A stretch of 64,000 nucleotides of DNA from JAPSGM01 sp963777045 (GTDB lineage Bacteria > Chloroflexota > Limnocylindria > QHBO01): assembly GCA_963777045.1 (NCBI GenBank), contig CAVZPD010000015.1:280394-344393 (forward strand), given 5' to 3'. The position numbers and the translations under genes were made by a program. This document shows, in pieces, positions 1-8,631 of the stretch (positions within the stretch are counted from its first letter, which is position 1; each line of letters opens with the position of its first letter). The notes below the pieces were generated by a model. It searched no databases. It worked only from the letters and a program-made list of their open reading frames with translations, and had not been told where the DNA came from.

Positions 1-822
1 AGCGGCGGGGGGGTGAGCCTGTCCGCCACCGCCAGCGACAACGTGGCGGTCGACCATGTCGACTTCCTGGTCGACGGCGTGCTGGTCGGCAGCGATGCCA
101 GCGCACCCTATGGCCTGAGCTGGGACTCCAGCAGCGTGGGTGACGGCTCGCACACCATCACCGCCCGCGCGGTGGACCCCTCGCTCAACAGCGCCAGCGA
201 CAGCCACGCGGTGACCGTCTCCAACGTGCCGCCGCCCAGCGGCAGCCTGTTCAGCGACGACTTCGAGTCCGGCGGTCTCAGCCGCTGGAGCACGGTCAGC
301 ACCGCTGGCAGCGGCAGCGCCAGCGTCCAGAGCGGCACCGTGCATGACGGCGTCTACGCCGCCCGCCTGACCTCGTCGGGGAGCGGCAGCTCCTACGCCT
401 ACGCGCGCGCCGACTTCGGCAGCAACCAGGGCGAGCTGACCCTGGCTGGCGACTTCCGGATCGCCGGCGAGGGGGCCAGCAACCAGAACATCCCGCTCTT
501 CCGCCTCTTCGACGCGTCGGGCACGCGCCGGCTGAGCCTCTACCGCCAGGACGTCTCGGGTGGCATCTACATCTGGGACGGGACCGGCTACCACCCCACC
601 GGCACGAGCCTCGCCCTGAACACCTGGGGCCACTTCGAGCTGCACGCCATCGCCGGCAACGGCAGCGGCATCGCCACGCTGGAGCTCCGCCTGGACGGAG
701 CGCTGATCTACCAGGTCACCAACGCCACCCTGCCACCGGTGCGCATCGCACAGATCGGCAACGATTCAAAGAACCAGCCGATGGACCTCCACGTCGACAA
801 CGTGGCCATCAGCGGGGCCTGA
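1..822 (+). CDS. Secreted Ig-like / LamG-like surface protein, 5' end outside window
   Basis: The frame is open from base 1, so the true start lies upstream and only the C-terminal ~273 residues are visible. The first ~70 residues form a beta-rich Ig-like domain of the kind that decorates bacterial surface enzymes (repeating V-D-F-L-V-D-G and D-G-S-H-T-I motifs). A Pro-rich linker follows, then a ~190-residue domain resembling a concanavalin/LamG-type carbohydrate-binding jelly roll, rich in Ser, Gly and Thr. No sorting signal or C-terminal membrane anchor is seen. It lies 58 bases before the membrane-protein operon and is probably exported, perhaps binding or processing polysaccharide. The catalytic part, if any, is outside the window. 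Confidence 0.7.
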   Translation, partial: SGGGVSLSATASDNVAVDHVDFLVDGVLVGSDASAPYGLSWDSSSVGDGSHTITARAVDPSLNSASDSHAVTVSNVPPPSGSLFSDDFESGGLSRWSTVSTAGSGSASVQSGTVHDGVYAARLTSSGSGSSYAYARADFGSNQGELTLAGDFRIAGEGASNQNIPLFRLFDASGTRRLSLYRQDVSGGIYIWDGTGYHPTGTSLALNTWGHFELHAIAGNGSGIATLELRLDGALIYQVTNATLPPVRIAQIGNDSKNQPMDLHVDNVAISGA

Positions 823-880
823 ACGTAGCATAGGGCCCCGTGCACTCCTACCCGCGTCGACCGGCCAGCGTCGCCGGCCC

Positions 881-2662
881 ATGAGCCTCGGCACCGCCAC
901 CCGCGTCGGCCCTCGCCTCCAGCTCGCCCGGATCGACTTCGTCCAGGCCGCGCTCGTCGCCGCCATGCTCGTCTCACTGGGGCTCTGGGGGTTCTCACTG
1001 CGCGACGTCGACGTGGAGGCGATGAACGACCTCGGGCTGGCGTCGGTGCTGACGCCACTGACCGGCGCCGCGTACGCCCTGCTGACCGCCACCTTCGCCA
1101 TCGCGGTCGTGAGCCGCCCTCAGGCTCGGTGGCTGCTGCTGCTCCACGTCCTCGCGCTGATCGTCATGCTCTTCACGTTGCCCGCGGTGCTCGAATCCGC
1201 CGCACGGTTCAGCGTCTCGTGGCGACATGCCGGGATCATCGAGGTGCTTACGCGGACGGGCCGTATCGACCCATCCATCGACGCCTACTTCAGCTGGCCC
1301 GGCTTCTTCGCCCTCGGCGCCTTCGTAACGCAGGCTGCGGGACTCGCCTCGCCGATCGAGATGGCGCCGTTGGCACCTCTCGCCTTCAACCTGCTCTACC
1401 TGCCGGCCGTGCTCCTGATCATGCGCGCGGGGACGTCGGACGCACGCCTGGTCTGGACCGGCACCTGGATCTTCTTCGTCGGCAACTGGATCGGCCAGGA
1501 CTACTTCTCGCCACAGGGGCTGGCCTACTTCCTGTATCTGCTCGTGCTCGCGGTGCTCCTGACGCTCTTCCGGCACGCCCCGCCGGAGGATGGCTGGCTC
1601 GCGCGCTGGTTCCGTCCCTGGGATGCGGATCGCGCGCGTCCCGAGCTTCGGCCGCACCAGCGCGCCGCGCTGATGGCCAGCGTGCTGCTCCTGTTCGCGA
1701 CCACCGTCTACAGCCACCAGTTGACGCCGTTCGCCATCGTCGGCATCGTCATCTTGCTGGTCGCCGTCAGACGCGTGGATGCGACGGGTCTCCCGGTGGT
1801 GATGCTCGTGCTGCTCAGCGCGTGGCTCAGCTACATGACAGTGGAGTACCTCAGCGGGCACATCGCCTCGCTCATCGCCCGCATCGGCAGCGTCGACAGC
1901 ACGGTGACCGCCAACCTCACCGATCGGTTCCGTGGCAGCTCGCTACACCTCCTGGTGCTGGGAGTCCGGGCCCTTACCACCCTCATGATCTTCGGGCTCG
2001 CCTTCATCGGATCGCTCGATCGGCTGGTACAGGGGCGCCGCGATCTCACCTGGCCGGCGCTCGCCGCGGCGCCGTTCGGACTCCTGCTGCTGCAGTCCTA
2101 CGGGGGCGAGATGCTGCTGCGCGTCTACCTGTTCGCGCTCCCCTTCGCGGCATTCCTGGCTGCCCACGCCTTCGCCGCAGTCGGCACGCGGGGGCGCCCG
2201 CGACACGCGCTGGTGCTGTTCGGCGTCCTCTCGATCCTGGCGGGAGCGTTCCTGGTCAGCCGCTACGGCAACGAGCGCATGGACATGGTCACCTCCACCG
2301 AAGTGGCCGGCATGGAGCGGCTCTACACGCTCGCGCCGCGCGATTCCCTGCTCGTCGCCCTCACCGACAACACGGTCTGGAAGTTCAAGGACTACGAGCT
2401 GTACCACTACGCCGTCGTGAACCGGGAGGCGCGGTCGCTGGATCTATCTGCGATCATCGCCCGCATGCGTCGTGATCCCGAGCGCCAGGCGTTCCTGGTC
2501 ATCAGTCGATCGCAGCTCGCTGCTCTCGAGCTGCAGGGCGGCATGTCACCACTGGAGGTCGACGAGCTGGTCGGCGACGTGGCGAGTGATCCGCGCCTGA
2601 GCCTCGTGTTCGAGAATGCCGAGGTGAGCGTCTTTTCGACGACGGACCAGGTTTCCTCGTGA
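881..2662 (+). CDS. Polytopic membrane protein, glycosyltransferase-39-like
   Basis: 593 residues. About a dozen hydrophobic segments fill residues 20-470, followed by a soluble C-terminal domain of ~120 residues. A motif GQDYFSPQG near residues 205-213 sits after a membrane segment. Similar motifs occur in large actinobacterial and Chloroflexi membrane proteins annotated as putative glycosyltransferases. A role in surface glycan assembly or lipid-linked sugar transfer is inferred from this shape and from the neighbours. The canonical Asp-Asp/Asp-Glu pair of GT39 is not evident, so the enzyme class is not proven. The stop overlaps the GTG start of the next gene (GTGA), indicating one operon. 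Confidence 0.7.
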   Translation: MSLGTATRVGPRLQLARIDFVQAALVAAMLVSLGLWGFSLRDVDVEAMNDLGLASVLTPLTGAAYALLTATFAIAVVSRPQARWLLLLHVLALIVMLFTLPAVLESAARFSVSWRHAGIIEVLTRTGRIDPSIDAYFSWPGFFALGAFVTQAAGLASPIEMAPLAPLAFNLLYLPAVLLIMRAGTSDARLVWTGTWIFFVGNWIGQDYFSPQGLAYFLYLLVLAVLLTLFRHAPPEDGWLARWFRPWDADRARPELRPHQRAALMASVLLLFATTVYSHQLTPFAIVGIVILLVAVRRVDATGLPVVMLVLLSAWLSYMTVEYLSGHIASLIARIGSVDSTVTANLTDRFRGSSLHLLVLGVRALTTLMIFGLAFIGSLDRLVQGRRDLTWPALAAAPFGLLLLQSYGGEMLLRVYLFALPFAAFLAAHAFAAVGTRGRPRHALVLFGVLSILAGAFLVSRYGNERMDMVTSTEVAGMERLYTLAPRDSLLVALTDNTVWKFKDYELYHYAVVNREARSLDLSAIIARMRRDPERQAFLVISRSQLAALELQGGMSPLEVDELVGDVASDPRLSLVFENAEVSVFSTTDQVSS

Positions 2663-3051
2663 GGCCCCGCCTCCTCGTCCCCGCCGGCCTGCTGCTTCTG
2701 ACTGGAGCTGCCCAGCTCCTGGTCCTGCTCGGAAGCGAGGGGCCGCCGCGCGTGGTCCTGGTGTTCGCCTTCCTGCTGCTCGCGCCGGGCTGGCCGGTGG
2801 TGAGCATTGCGGACCCGCCGTTCGGCCTGCTGGGCCGCCTGGCGCTGGCGGCCGGCGTGAGCATCTCGCTGGACATGCTGGTAGCGAGCGTTCTCCTCTA
2901 CCTGCGCCTCTGGTCTGCCGAGCTTGCGCTCGTCACCGTCGCCCTCATGGTGGTCGTCGGTGTGGTCATCGACCTGCCACCGACGCGTGCCCTGCTGGTG
3001 CGGCAGGCTCGAGCGGCCTGGTCGACACTCGGAACGGAGCGACGCGTATGA
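2659..3051 (+). CDS. Small membrane protein, DUF1616-like
   Basis: 130 residues starting at GTG 2659, which overlaps the previous stop. There are four hydrophobic segments with an APGWPVV turn near residue 40 and a stretch rich in Ala and Leu, resembling the N-terminal membrane part of DUF1616 proteins found beside archaeal and bacterial surface-glycan genes. The last ~25 residues are basic and probably cytoplasmic. Function unknown. Overlaps at both ends (GTGA before, ATGA after) show that it is translated with its neighbours. Confidence 0.6.
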   Translation: MRPRLLVPAGLLLLTGAAQLLVLLGSEGPPRVVLVFAFLLLAPGWPVVSIADPPFGLLGRLALAAGVSISLDMLVASVLLYLRLWSAELALVTVALMVVVGVVIDLPPTRALLVRQARAAWSTLGTERRV

Positions 3052-3293
3052 CGATCCTCATCGATCAGGCGAGCCGCCAGACCATCCTCTCCTTCACCTA
3101 CGACTTCCGTTCCACGACCGGGGGCGTCGCGCTGATCGTTCTGCTCGTCGTCGTCCTCGTGCTCCGCGAGCTGATTCGCGTCCATGGCGGTCCGCGCATG
3201 ACCCAGCGGCTGGACCAGCTGAACGTGGCTGCCTATCCGCTGTTGCTCGCGTTCGCGGCGATCATGGTGGTGCGCCTTGTCTCGCTCATCTAG
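3048..3293 (+). CDS. Two-helix small membrane protein
   Basis: 81 residues from ATG 3048, overlapping the previous stop. There are two predicted membrane helices (about residues 25-43 and 60-79) separated by a short basic loop containing a HGGPRMTQR segment. I recognise no family. Position inside the surface operon suggests an accessory subunit of the membrane machinery, but nothing in the sequence defines a reaction. Confidence 0.6.
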   Translation: MTILIDQASRQTILSFTYDFRSTTGGVALIVLLVVVLVLRELIRVHGGPRMTQRLDQLNVAAYPLLLAFAAIMVVRLVSLI

Positions 3294-3296
3294 CCA

Positions 3297-4106
3297 ATGC
3301 TGGCGATAGTGCGGTCGGCCAGGTCGGCCATGGACAGGGCGCCTCGCCTCGAAGGCCTGGCCTCGGCCGTGATGGTCTGCAGCGTGTACGGATTCGCGCT
3401 GCTGGGCGCCGAAGTGCTGCTCCTGACCTCCGGCCTGGTTGCCGGCGCAGCGGCACACGCCGCGCTGATCCTGGCGCTCCTCCTGCACGCCACGGCGGTG
3501 AGTGAGGCCGCATACCGGCGGATGCTGATGGTTCTCATCCTCCCTTCGCTCATTCGACTCCTCGGATTGACGGTCCCGGTGGCCTCGACCCCGCTGGCCG
3601 TCTGGTACCTCTCGGCCGGGACGCCGGCGCTGATCGGCGCCCTGCTGGCGGCCCGCGTGGTCGAGCTCCCTCGGTCGCTCTATGAACGCCCTACTGCCCT
3701 TCTCCTCCAGCTGCTGGTGGGCCTGACCGGCGTCACCACGGGACTTCTCGCCTACCTCGTCCTGCGTCCACCGCCGATCTCGACCGACCTCCCCGTGCTC
3801 GTCCTCACTGCAGTGGCCGTCTCGGTCTTCGCGGCCGGCACCGAGGAGCTCGTCTTCCGGGGCAGCCTGCAGTCGGTGGCTGGTGAGCTCTTCGACCACC
3901 CCGGGGCGGGTATGTGGCTGAGCGCGGGCCTGTTCGCGCTGATGTACATCGGCTCACAGTCGGTGGCCTTCGTGCTGCTGATGCTGGCCACCGGCGTGGT
4001 CCTGGGCTGGTCGGTACGCCAGACGGGTTCGCTGTGGGGGCCGATGCTCGCGCACGCGGCACTGGTCGTGGGCCTGGTTGTAGTCTGGCCGGTGCTGCTC
4101 GCGTGA
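3297..4106 (+). CDS. CPBP (Abi) family intramembrane protein with degraded motifs
   Basis: 269 residues with 7-8 membrane segments. Motif 1 of the CPBP family is present (EELVFR, residues 183-188, matching EExxxR). The second motif, normally FxxxH, reads FALMY at 213-217, so the expected His is Tyr. The third, normally HxxxN, reads HAALV at 253-257, so Asn is Val. CPBP proteins include CAAX-type prenyl-protein proteases and bacteriocin-immunity proteins. Loss of two motif residues suggests altered or lost catalysis. The stop overlaps the GTG start of the next gene. A true protease with unusual ligands cannot be excluded. Confidence 0.75.
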   Translation: MLAIVRSARSAMDRAPRLEGLASAVMVCSVYGFALLGAEVLLLTSGLVAGAAAHAALILALLLHATAVSEAAYRRMLMVLILPSLIRLLGLTVPVASTPLAVWYLSAGTPALIGALLAARVVELPRSLYERPTALLLQLLVGLTGVTTGLLAYLVLRPPPISTDLPVLVLTAVAVSVFAAGTEELVFRGSLQSVAGELFDHPGAGMWLSAGLFALMYIGSQSVAFVLLMLATGVVLGWSVRQTGSLWGPMLAHAALVVGLVVVWPVLLA

Positions 4107-6484
4107 CGGCTGACCGATCCCGCCTCGGCCGTCTGTTCGGGTCACGAGGCACGCAAATCGGCATCCTCGTGGCCGCCCTCGCCCTCGTCTACGCGGTGGT
4201 CATCGGCGTCTTCGTGCTCGATGGCAGCCCAGACGTGGCAGGTGGCGCGGAGACCGCCGTGGTGCTGGCCGTCGGCAACCTCGCACCGAGGGGCACCGAT
4301 GCCTCGGACGAACTGAGCCGGCTCCTCTCCGAACGGCGGTTCGACGCGCTGGCGCTGCTCGGCGACCTGGCACCCCCGGACGGCTCCGCCGCAGCATGGG
4401 ATGGCGACTACGGGCCAGCCTACGGGTCGTTCGATGGCAGTGCGCGTCCCACGCCAGGAGAGGTGGAGTACGCGAGCGGTGACGCCGATGCGTACTTCAC
4501 CTACTTCGGTCGGCGGGCGGGGTCGTACGCCAGCCAGCCGTACTACGCCTTCAGCCTGGCCGGCTGGCGCATCTACTCGCTCAACTCGGAGATCGGCGAG
4601 GGCGATCCCGGCAGCGGTATGTACGAGTGGCTGCGCCGCGATCTGGCCGGCACCGATGCCGCCTGCATCGCCGCCTTCTGGCATCGTCCCACCTACACCA
4701 TCGGCCCATCCGCTGCCGATGTGGGCCACATGGAGCCGATCTTCCAGCTCCTCAGCGCATGGCAGGCCGACCTCGTGCTGGCGGGGCACGATGGCAACTA
4801 CCAGCGCTGGGCGCCGATCGACGGCATCACCTCATTCGTCGTCGGGACCGGCGGTGCGGCGCCCGCCTCGCCCACCCGCAGCGATGGGGGCGTCGAGGCG
4901 TCCAGCTCCACCTCAACCGGCCTGCTGCAGCTGGAGCTTGGAAGCGGCTCCGCGACGTATCGATACCTCAATGGCTCGGGCGACGTGTCGGACTCGGGTA
5001 GGATCGCCTGCCACGGTCGGCGGACCTCCGACCTGCCGCGGCCGGCGAGCCCCACGGGACTGGCATCCAGTCCGGGCGACAGCGGCGTTGAGCTCACCTG
5101 GGACGCGGCCACAGGTGATCCGGCGCCGGTTGGCTACCTGGTGTACCGCGGTTCCGACCTGCTGAGCTTCACGCGCGAGACGCGCTACGTCGACGACACA
5201 CTTCCACCGGGGGCATCGGTCCTGTACGCCGTGCGATCCGTGACCGCCACCGGTGCCAGGTCGCCACTGAGCGACGCCGTCCATTCGGGTGGCGGCAGCC
5301 CGGGATACACCGACCACGTCTGGTCACCACCCGAGGAGAACCCGTCGTCGCCCACGGCCGATAAGCCGCAGAGCAAGCTGTGGTTCAACGACGGGAGCTG
5401 GTGGGGCATCCTCTGGGGCGTCGATCCCGCGCGCGCCAGCCACTCCGCCTACTTCATCCACCGCTTCGATGCCGCCGGCCAAACCTGGCGCAACACCGGC
5501 GTGGAGACCGATGAGCGCAACCGGAGCCGTGCCGACGCGCTCTGGGTCGATGAGCGCCAGAAGCTCTACCTCGTTTCGACCATCGACTCCGGCGCCATCA
5601 AGCTCTATCGCTACTCGTACGAGGCGGGAGCATACGCCGCCGACGACGGCTATCCCGTGCGGCTCACCGAAACCGGATCGGAGTCCGCGACGATCGCCAT
5701 GGACGGCGCGGGAAGGCTATGGGTCACGATGACCCAGCTGCCGGACGGCACCGGCCCATGCCAGGCCGGACAGGGGTGCGTGGTCAAGGTGATGCACTCG
5801 ACCGACGCCGACTACCGCTGGTCGACTCCCGCGGCGCTGCCGGTGCCTTCCGCCGCCGTTGCGCCCGATGACATCTCCGCCGTCGCCGCGTTCGGGCCGG
5901 GCAAGATCGCGGTGGTGTGGTCGGATCAGGTCGAGAGTGCATTCCTGGTCGCGGTGCACGCCGACGCGGATCCGGACACCGGGTGGAGCGTCGAGCGGCT
6001 CGAGCTCGCGCCGCGCGGCTCGGACGACCACCTCAACGTCAAGGCCGACAGCACGGGGCGCCTCTACTTCATCGGCAAGACGTCGTTCAACGACCCGGCC
6101 AACGCGGCCGCCGACAGCGCCCTCATCGTGGTCTGGGTGCGGGATCCCGATGGGACGTGGAGGAGCGGCACGGCCTGGACGGTCGGCGATGACGTCACGC
6201 GCGCCCAGATCGTGATCGACGAAGCGGCGTCCCGCGTCTACGCGGTGGCTGCACAGCCGGGGACCGGCGGCAACATCTACATCAAGAGCGCCTCGATCGC
6301 CGATCTCGACTTCGGCACGGGGCTGGGCACGATCCTGCTCGCCGGCGGCCACATGAACAACCCGACGCTCACGAAGCAGACGGTTTCACTGTCTGACTCG
6401 TTCCCCGTCCTCGCCAGCGACTCGACGACGCACACCTACTGGCACAACGTCGTGACGCCAGAGCTGCTGAGTGCGGCGCCATGA
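4103..6484 (+). CDS. Membrane-anchored metallophosphoesterase-like protein with FN3 and beta-rich C-terminal domain
   Basis: 793 residues. I chose GTG 4103 because it overlaps the upstream stop and is followed directly by a basic stretch and a signal-anchor helix (residues ~19-38). Residues ~50-260 align with calcineurin-like phosphoesterases of the purple-acid-phosphatase type: GDLA at 87-90, WHRP at 193-196, GHDGNYQR at 228-235. Key ligands are missing: the usual VGD is VGN (58), PGNHEY reads PGEVEY (118-123), and GHDH reads GHDG. A fibronectin-III-like domain follows (~275-365), then ~400 residues rich in Trp, Gly and Asp that look like a beta-propeller. It is probably an extracytoplasmic binding protein that no longer hydrolyses phosphate. 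Confidence 0.75.
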   Translation: MTADRSRLGRLFGSRGTQIGILVAALALVYAVVIGVFVLDGSPDVAGGAETAVVLAVGNLAPRGTDASDELSRLLSERRFDALALLGDLAPPDGSAAAWDGDYGPAYGSFDGSARPTPGEVEYASGDADAYFTYFGRRAGSYASQPYYAFSLAGWRIYSLNSEIGEGDPGSGMYEWLRRDLAGTDAACIAAFWHRPTYTIGPSAADVGHMEPIFQLLSAWQADLVLAGHDGNYQRWAPIDGITSFVVGTGGAAPASPTRSDGGVEASSSTSTGLLQLELGSGSATYRYLNGSGDVSDSGRIACHGRRTSDLPRPASPTGLASSPGDSGVELTWDAATGDPAPVGYLVYRGSDLLSFTRETRYVDDTLPPGASVLYAVRSVTATGARSPLSDAVHSGGGSPGYTDHVWSPPEENPSSPTADKPQSKLWFNDGSWWGILWGVDPARASHSAYFIHRFDAAGQTWRNTGVETDERNRSRADALWVDERQKLYLVSTIDSGAIKLYRYSYEAGAYAADDGYPVRLTETGSESATIAMDGAGRLWVTMTQLPDGTGPCQAGQGCVVKVMHSTDADYRWSTPAALPVPSAAVAPDDISAVAAFGPGKIAVVWSDQVESAFLVAVHADADPDTGWSVERLELAPRGSDDHLNVKADSTGRLYFIGKTSFNDPANAAADSALIVVWVRDPDGTWRSGTAWTVGDDVTRAQIVIDEAASRVYAVAAQPGTGGNIYIKSASIADLDFGTGLGTILLAGGHMNNPTLTKQTVSLSDSFPVLASDSTTHTYWHNVVTPELLSAAP

Positions 6485-7641
6485 GTGTCGGGTTCGACCT
6501 GGCAGGCCACGTTCGCCTGCTCGTGGAATCGCGCGATCCCGGTCTGCAGGCGGCGATCAGCCGGCACATGGATCCCTTCCCAGCCGATTCCTCGCTGGAC
6601 GGTGCGGAGGTTCCGAGCCTGCTGATCCACGAGCTGGCCGCTGAGCCACGAGCGGCGATCGAACTGCAGCTAGCCGCTGGCGACGGGTTCGTCACCGCCT
6701 CTGACGGCTCCGCCCTCTATGTGACGGCAGGGGGGCGCCAGGCATCGGTACCAGATGCGGTTCATGACGATGCGCCACGAATCGGCGTGCAGCGGGGCTA
6801 CCCGCTCTCGGGCCTGTTCCGCAGTGTCGTGCGACCCTCGCTGCAGCTGCGCGCGCTCTCGGGGGGATCGGTGGCAGTGCACGCCGCCGCAGTCGCCGTC
6901 GACGGACGTGCCGTCCTCGTTGGCGGATGGTCCGAGTCGGGAAAGACGGAAACCGCCCTGTCCCTTCTCGAGGAGGGGGCCAGCTTCATCACCGACAAGT
7001 GGACGTTCCTGGGCGGTACGGGACGTGGGCTGGCGGAGGACTCGACCGTCACCGCATCCGCGTTCCCGATCAGCGTGGGCGTACGGCGCTGGGTCCTGCG
7101 CTACCTGCCGCGTCTCCGCTCGTCCCTGCCGGCGCGTGCGCGCGCGCAACTGGCAGCTGCCGGCACCTATGGCGTCGTGACCGCGCCGCTGCGGCGGCGG
7201 CAGGGTGGGCGGCTGGGGACGGCCGCGGCCGGTGCCCGCAGGCTGGGCGCCCTGGCCGATCGGGTGGCGCTGACCCCGACGCAGATCGCGGATGCGTATG
7301 GCCACCGACCCGTGGTCGAGCGGCTGCCGGTGGCCCTGGTCGCCGTCCTTCGCACCGTGCCCGAGGGCTCGGTCAGCGTCCGCGAAGCCGACGCGGGACC
7401 GGTCGCGCAGCGCCTGGCCGCCTCCGCGGTTACCGAACGAGCCGCATACCACGCGCTGCGGACGAGGGCGCGGTACGCGCTCGCAACCCCGGCCGATCCG
7501 TGGGAGCTTGCCGGCCGTGAATCGGCTCGGCTGGAAGACCTGCTGGCAAGGGTGACTGTCGTGGAGGTCTCCGCGCCATTCCCGACCGACCCGCGCCGCG
7601 TCGCCGCCGCTCTCCGCCCATGGCTGAGCAAGAGCAAGTAG
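6481..7641 (+). CDS. HPr-kinase-like P-loop protein (first of two)
   Basis: 386 residues; ATG 6481 overlaps the previous stop. The N-terminal half is divergent. Residues ~130-200 carry the hallmark of HprK-related kinases: a His-containing HAAAV strand (134-138), a Walker-A loop GGWSESGKT (148-156), and an acidic ITDKW strand (170-174) after the P-loop helix. The C-terminal half is Arg-rich and not recognised. Relatives occur beside exopolysaccharide, capsule and lasso-peptide genes, usually without the PTS protein HPr, so the substrate is unlikely to be HPr. Its pairing with a second homologue downstream suggests they act together in the surface locus. Confidence 0.7.
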   Translation: MSVGFDLAGHVRLLVESRDPGLQAAISRHMDPFPADSSLDGAEVPSLLIHELAAEPRAAIELQLAAGDGFVTASDGSALYVTAGGRQASVPDAVHDDAPRIGVQRGYPLSGLFRSVVRPSLQLRALSGGSVAVHAAAVAVDGRAVLVGGWSESGKTETALSLLEEGASFITDKWTFLGGTGRGLAEDSTVTASAFPISVGVRRWVLRYLPRLRSSLPARARAQLAAAGTYGVVTAPLRRRQGGRLGTAAAGARRLGALADRVALTPTQIADAYGHRPVVERLPVALVAVLRTVPEGSVSVREADAGPVAQRLAASAVTERAAYHALRTRARYALATPADPWELAGRESARLEDLLARVTVVEVSAPFPTDPRRVAAALRPWLSKSK

Positions 7642-8630
7642 CCCTCGTCCCGGTGCCCGGCCTGGCGGTCGAGGTGGTCGGGGACGAGCAGGCCGCGCGA
7701 CAGCTGGGCGCGGAATACGGCGACGATCTGGCGCCATCACGGGAGACCGCGGCTCGTCTCGTCGTTCGCTTCGTCGATCGGCTGCGAGACCCCGACCTGC
7801 GCGATGGGCACAAGACCGTCGGGTGGTCGGCCCGGGTGGAGCGACCCCACGCGCGGGAGCTGGTGCTCACGATCTCCCTGCGGGGCCGTCCGCGCTGGTT
7901 CGGCCTTTCGCTGGTGCAGGGCTACCTCATCGAGCCAGCGTTGTCGCTCCTGGCGCCGATGGGCGGGGGAGTGCTGCTGCCCGCAGCCGCCATCGCCTCC
8001 GAAGGTTCCGCGCTGCTGCTCGTGGGCCGGTCCGGCGCCGGCAAGAGCTCGCTCGCCCTTCGTGCCGCCGCAGCCGGGCTGCCGGTGCTCGGCGACGACC
8101 AGGTGCTGGTCGCCGAGGACGGCACCTGCACCAGATTTCCGCGGCGCCTGCGGCTCTACGACGACGCGGCGCATACCGCTCCCGCCGCCATCGCCGGGCT
8201 GCCAGGCAGGTATCGACGTGGGCTCGCCCTGCGCAGGTTGCTGCGCATCGCCACCGGTGGCTTCGTGGCGCCCTCGCTTGCCGTTCCCGCCGCGGCACTG
8301 CCGGGGCACGTGCCGGCGCCGCCGGCGCCGCTCGGCAGCGTGGTGCTGCTCCAGCGTGATGCAGGCGCCGCTGTGCTCGCGACGCGAGTCGTGGAGCTGC
8401 CCGAGGTGCTCGATCGCTGCGCCGAGGTCCTCGTGGAGCAGCGCCGGCGGCTGCTCGGCCGTTCGCCCGATCTCGCGCTACGCGTCGATCTCGACGGTGT
8501 CGTCGCTCGTGAAAGGCGGATTCTGACCCGCGCCCTCCGGCATGTTCCCGCGGTGGAGGTCACGTCCCCCGGTGCCATCGGCGCCGCGGCTGCCCTCACC
8601 GCCGTCGCGAGGGAGATCGGCCTGCCCTAG
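7620..8630 (+). CDS. HPr-kinase-like P-loop protein (second of two)
   Basis: 336 residues beginning 22 bases before the end of the preceding kinase gene, in another frame. Walker-A GRSGAGKS lies at 136-143, preceded by PAAAIAS (the counterpart of HAAAV) and followed by a GDDQVLV strand (158-164) that matches the Asp-Asp site of HprK-like folds. The C-terminal ~150 residues are rich in Leu, Arg and Val and carry no recognised domain. The product resembles the preceding gene in layout but not closely in sequence, so the pair may be an old duplication or two parts of one modification system. Substrate unknown. Confidence 0.7.
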   Translation: MAEQEQVALVPVPGLAVEVVGDEQAARQLGAEYGDDLAPSRETAARLVVRFVDRLRDPDLRDGHKTVGWSARVERPHARELVLTISLRGRPRWFGLSLVQGYLIEPALSLLAPMGGGVLLPAAAIASEGSALLLVGRSGAGKSSLALRAAAAGLPVLGDDQVLVAEDGTCTRFPRRLRLYDDAAHTAPAAIAGLPGRYRRGLALRRLLRIATGGFVAPSLAVPAAALPGHVPAPPAPLGSVVLLQRDAGAAVLATRVVELPEVLDRCAEVLVEQRRRLLGRSPDLALRVDLDGVVARERRILTRALRHVPAVEVTSPGAIGAAAALTAVAREIGLP

Positions 8631-8631
8631 C

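Noticed and set aside
995..1861. Long open frames on the strand opposite real genes (also 25729-27057, 16858-19254, 53557-56196)
   Set aside because: These are Arg/His/Asp-rich shadows typical of GC-rich coding DNA, with no domains and no ribosome sites.
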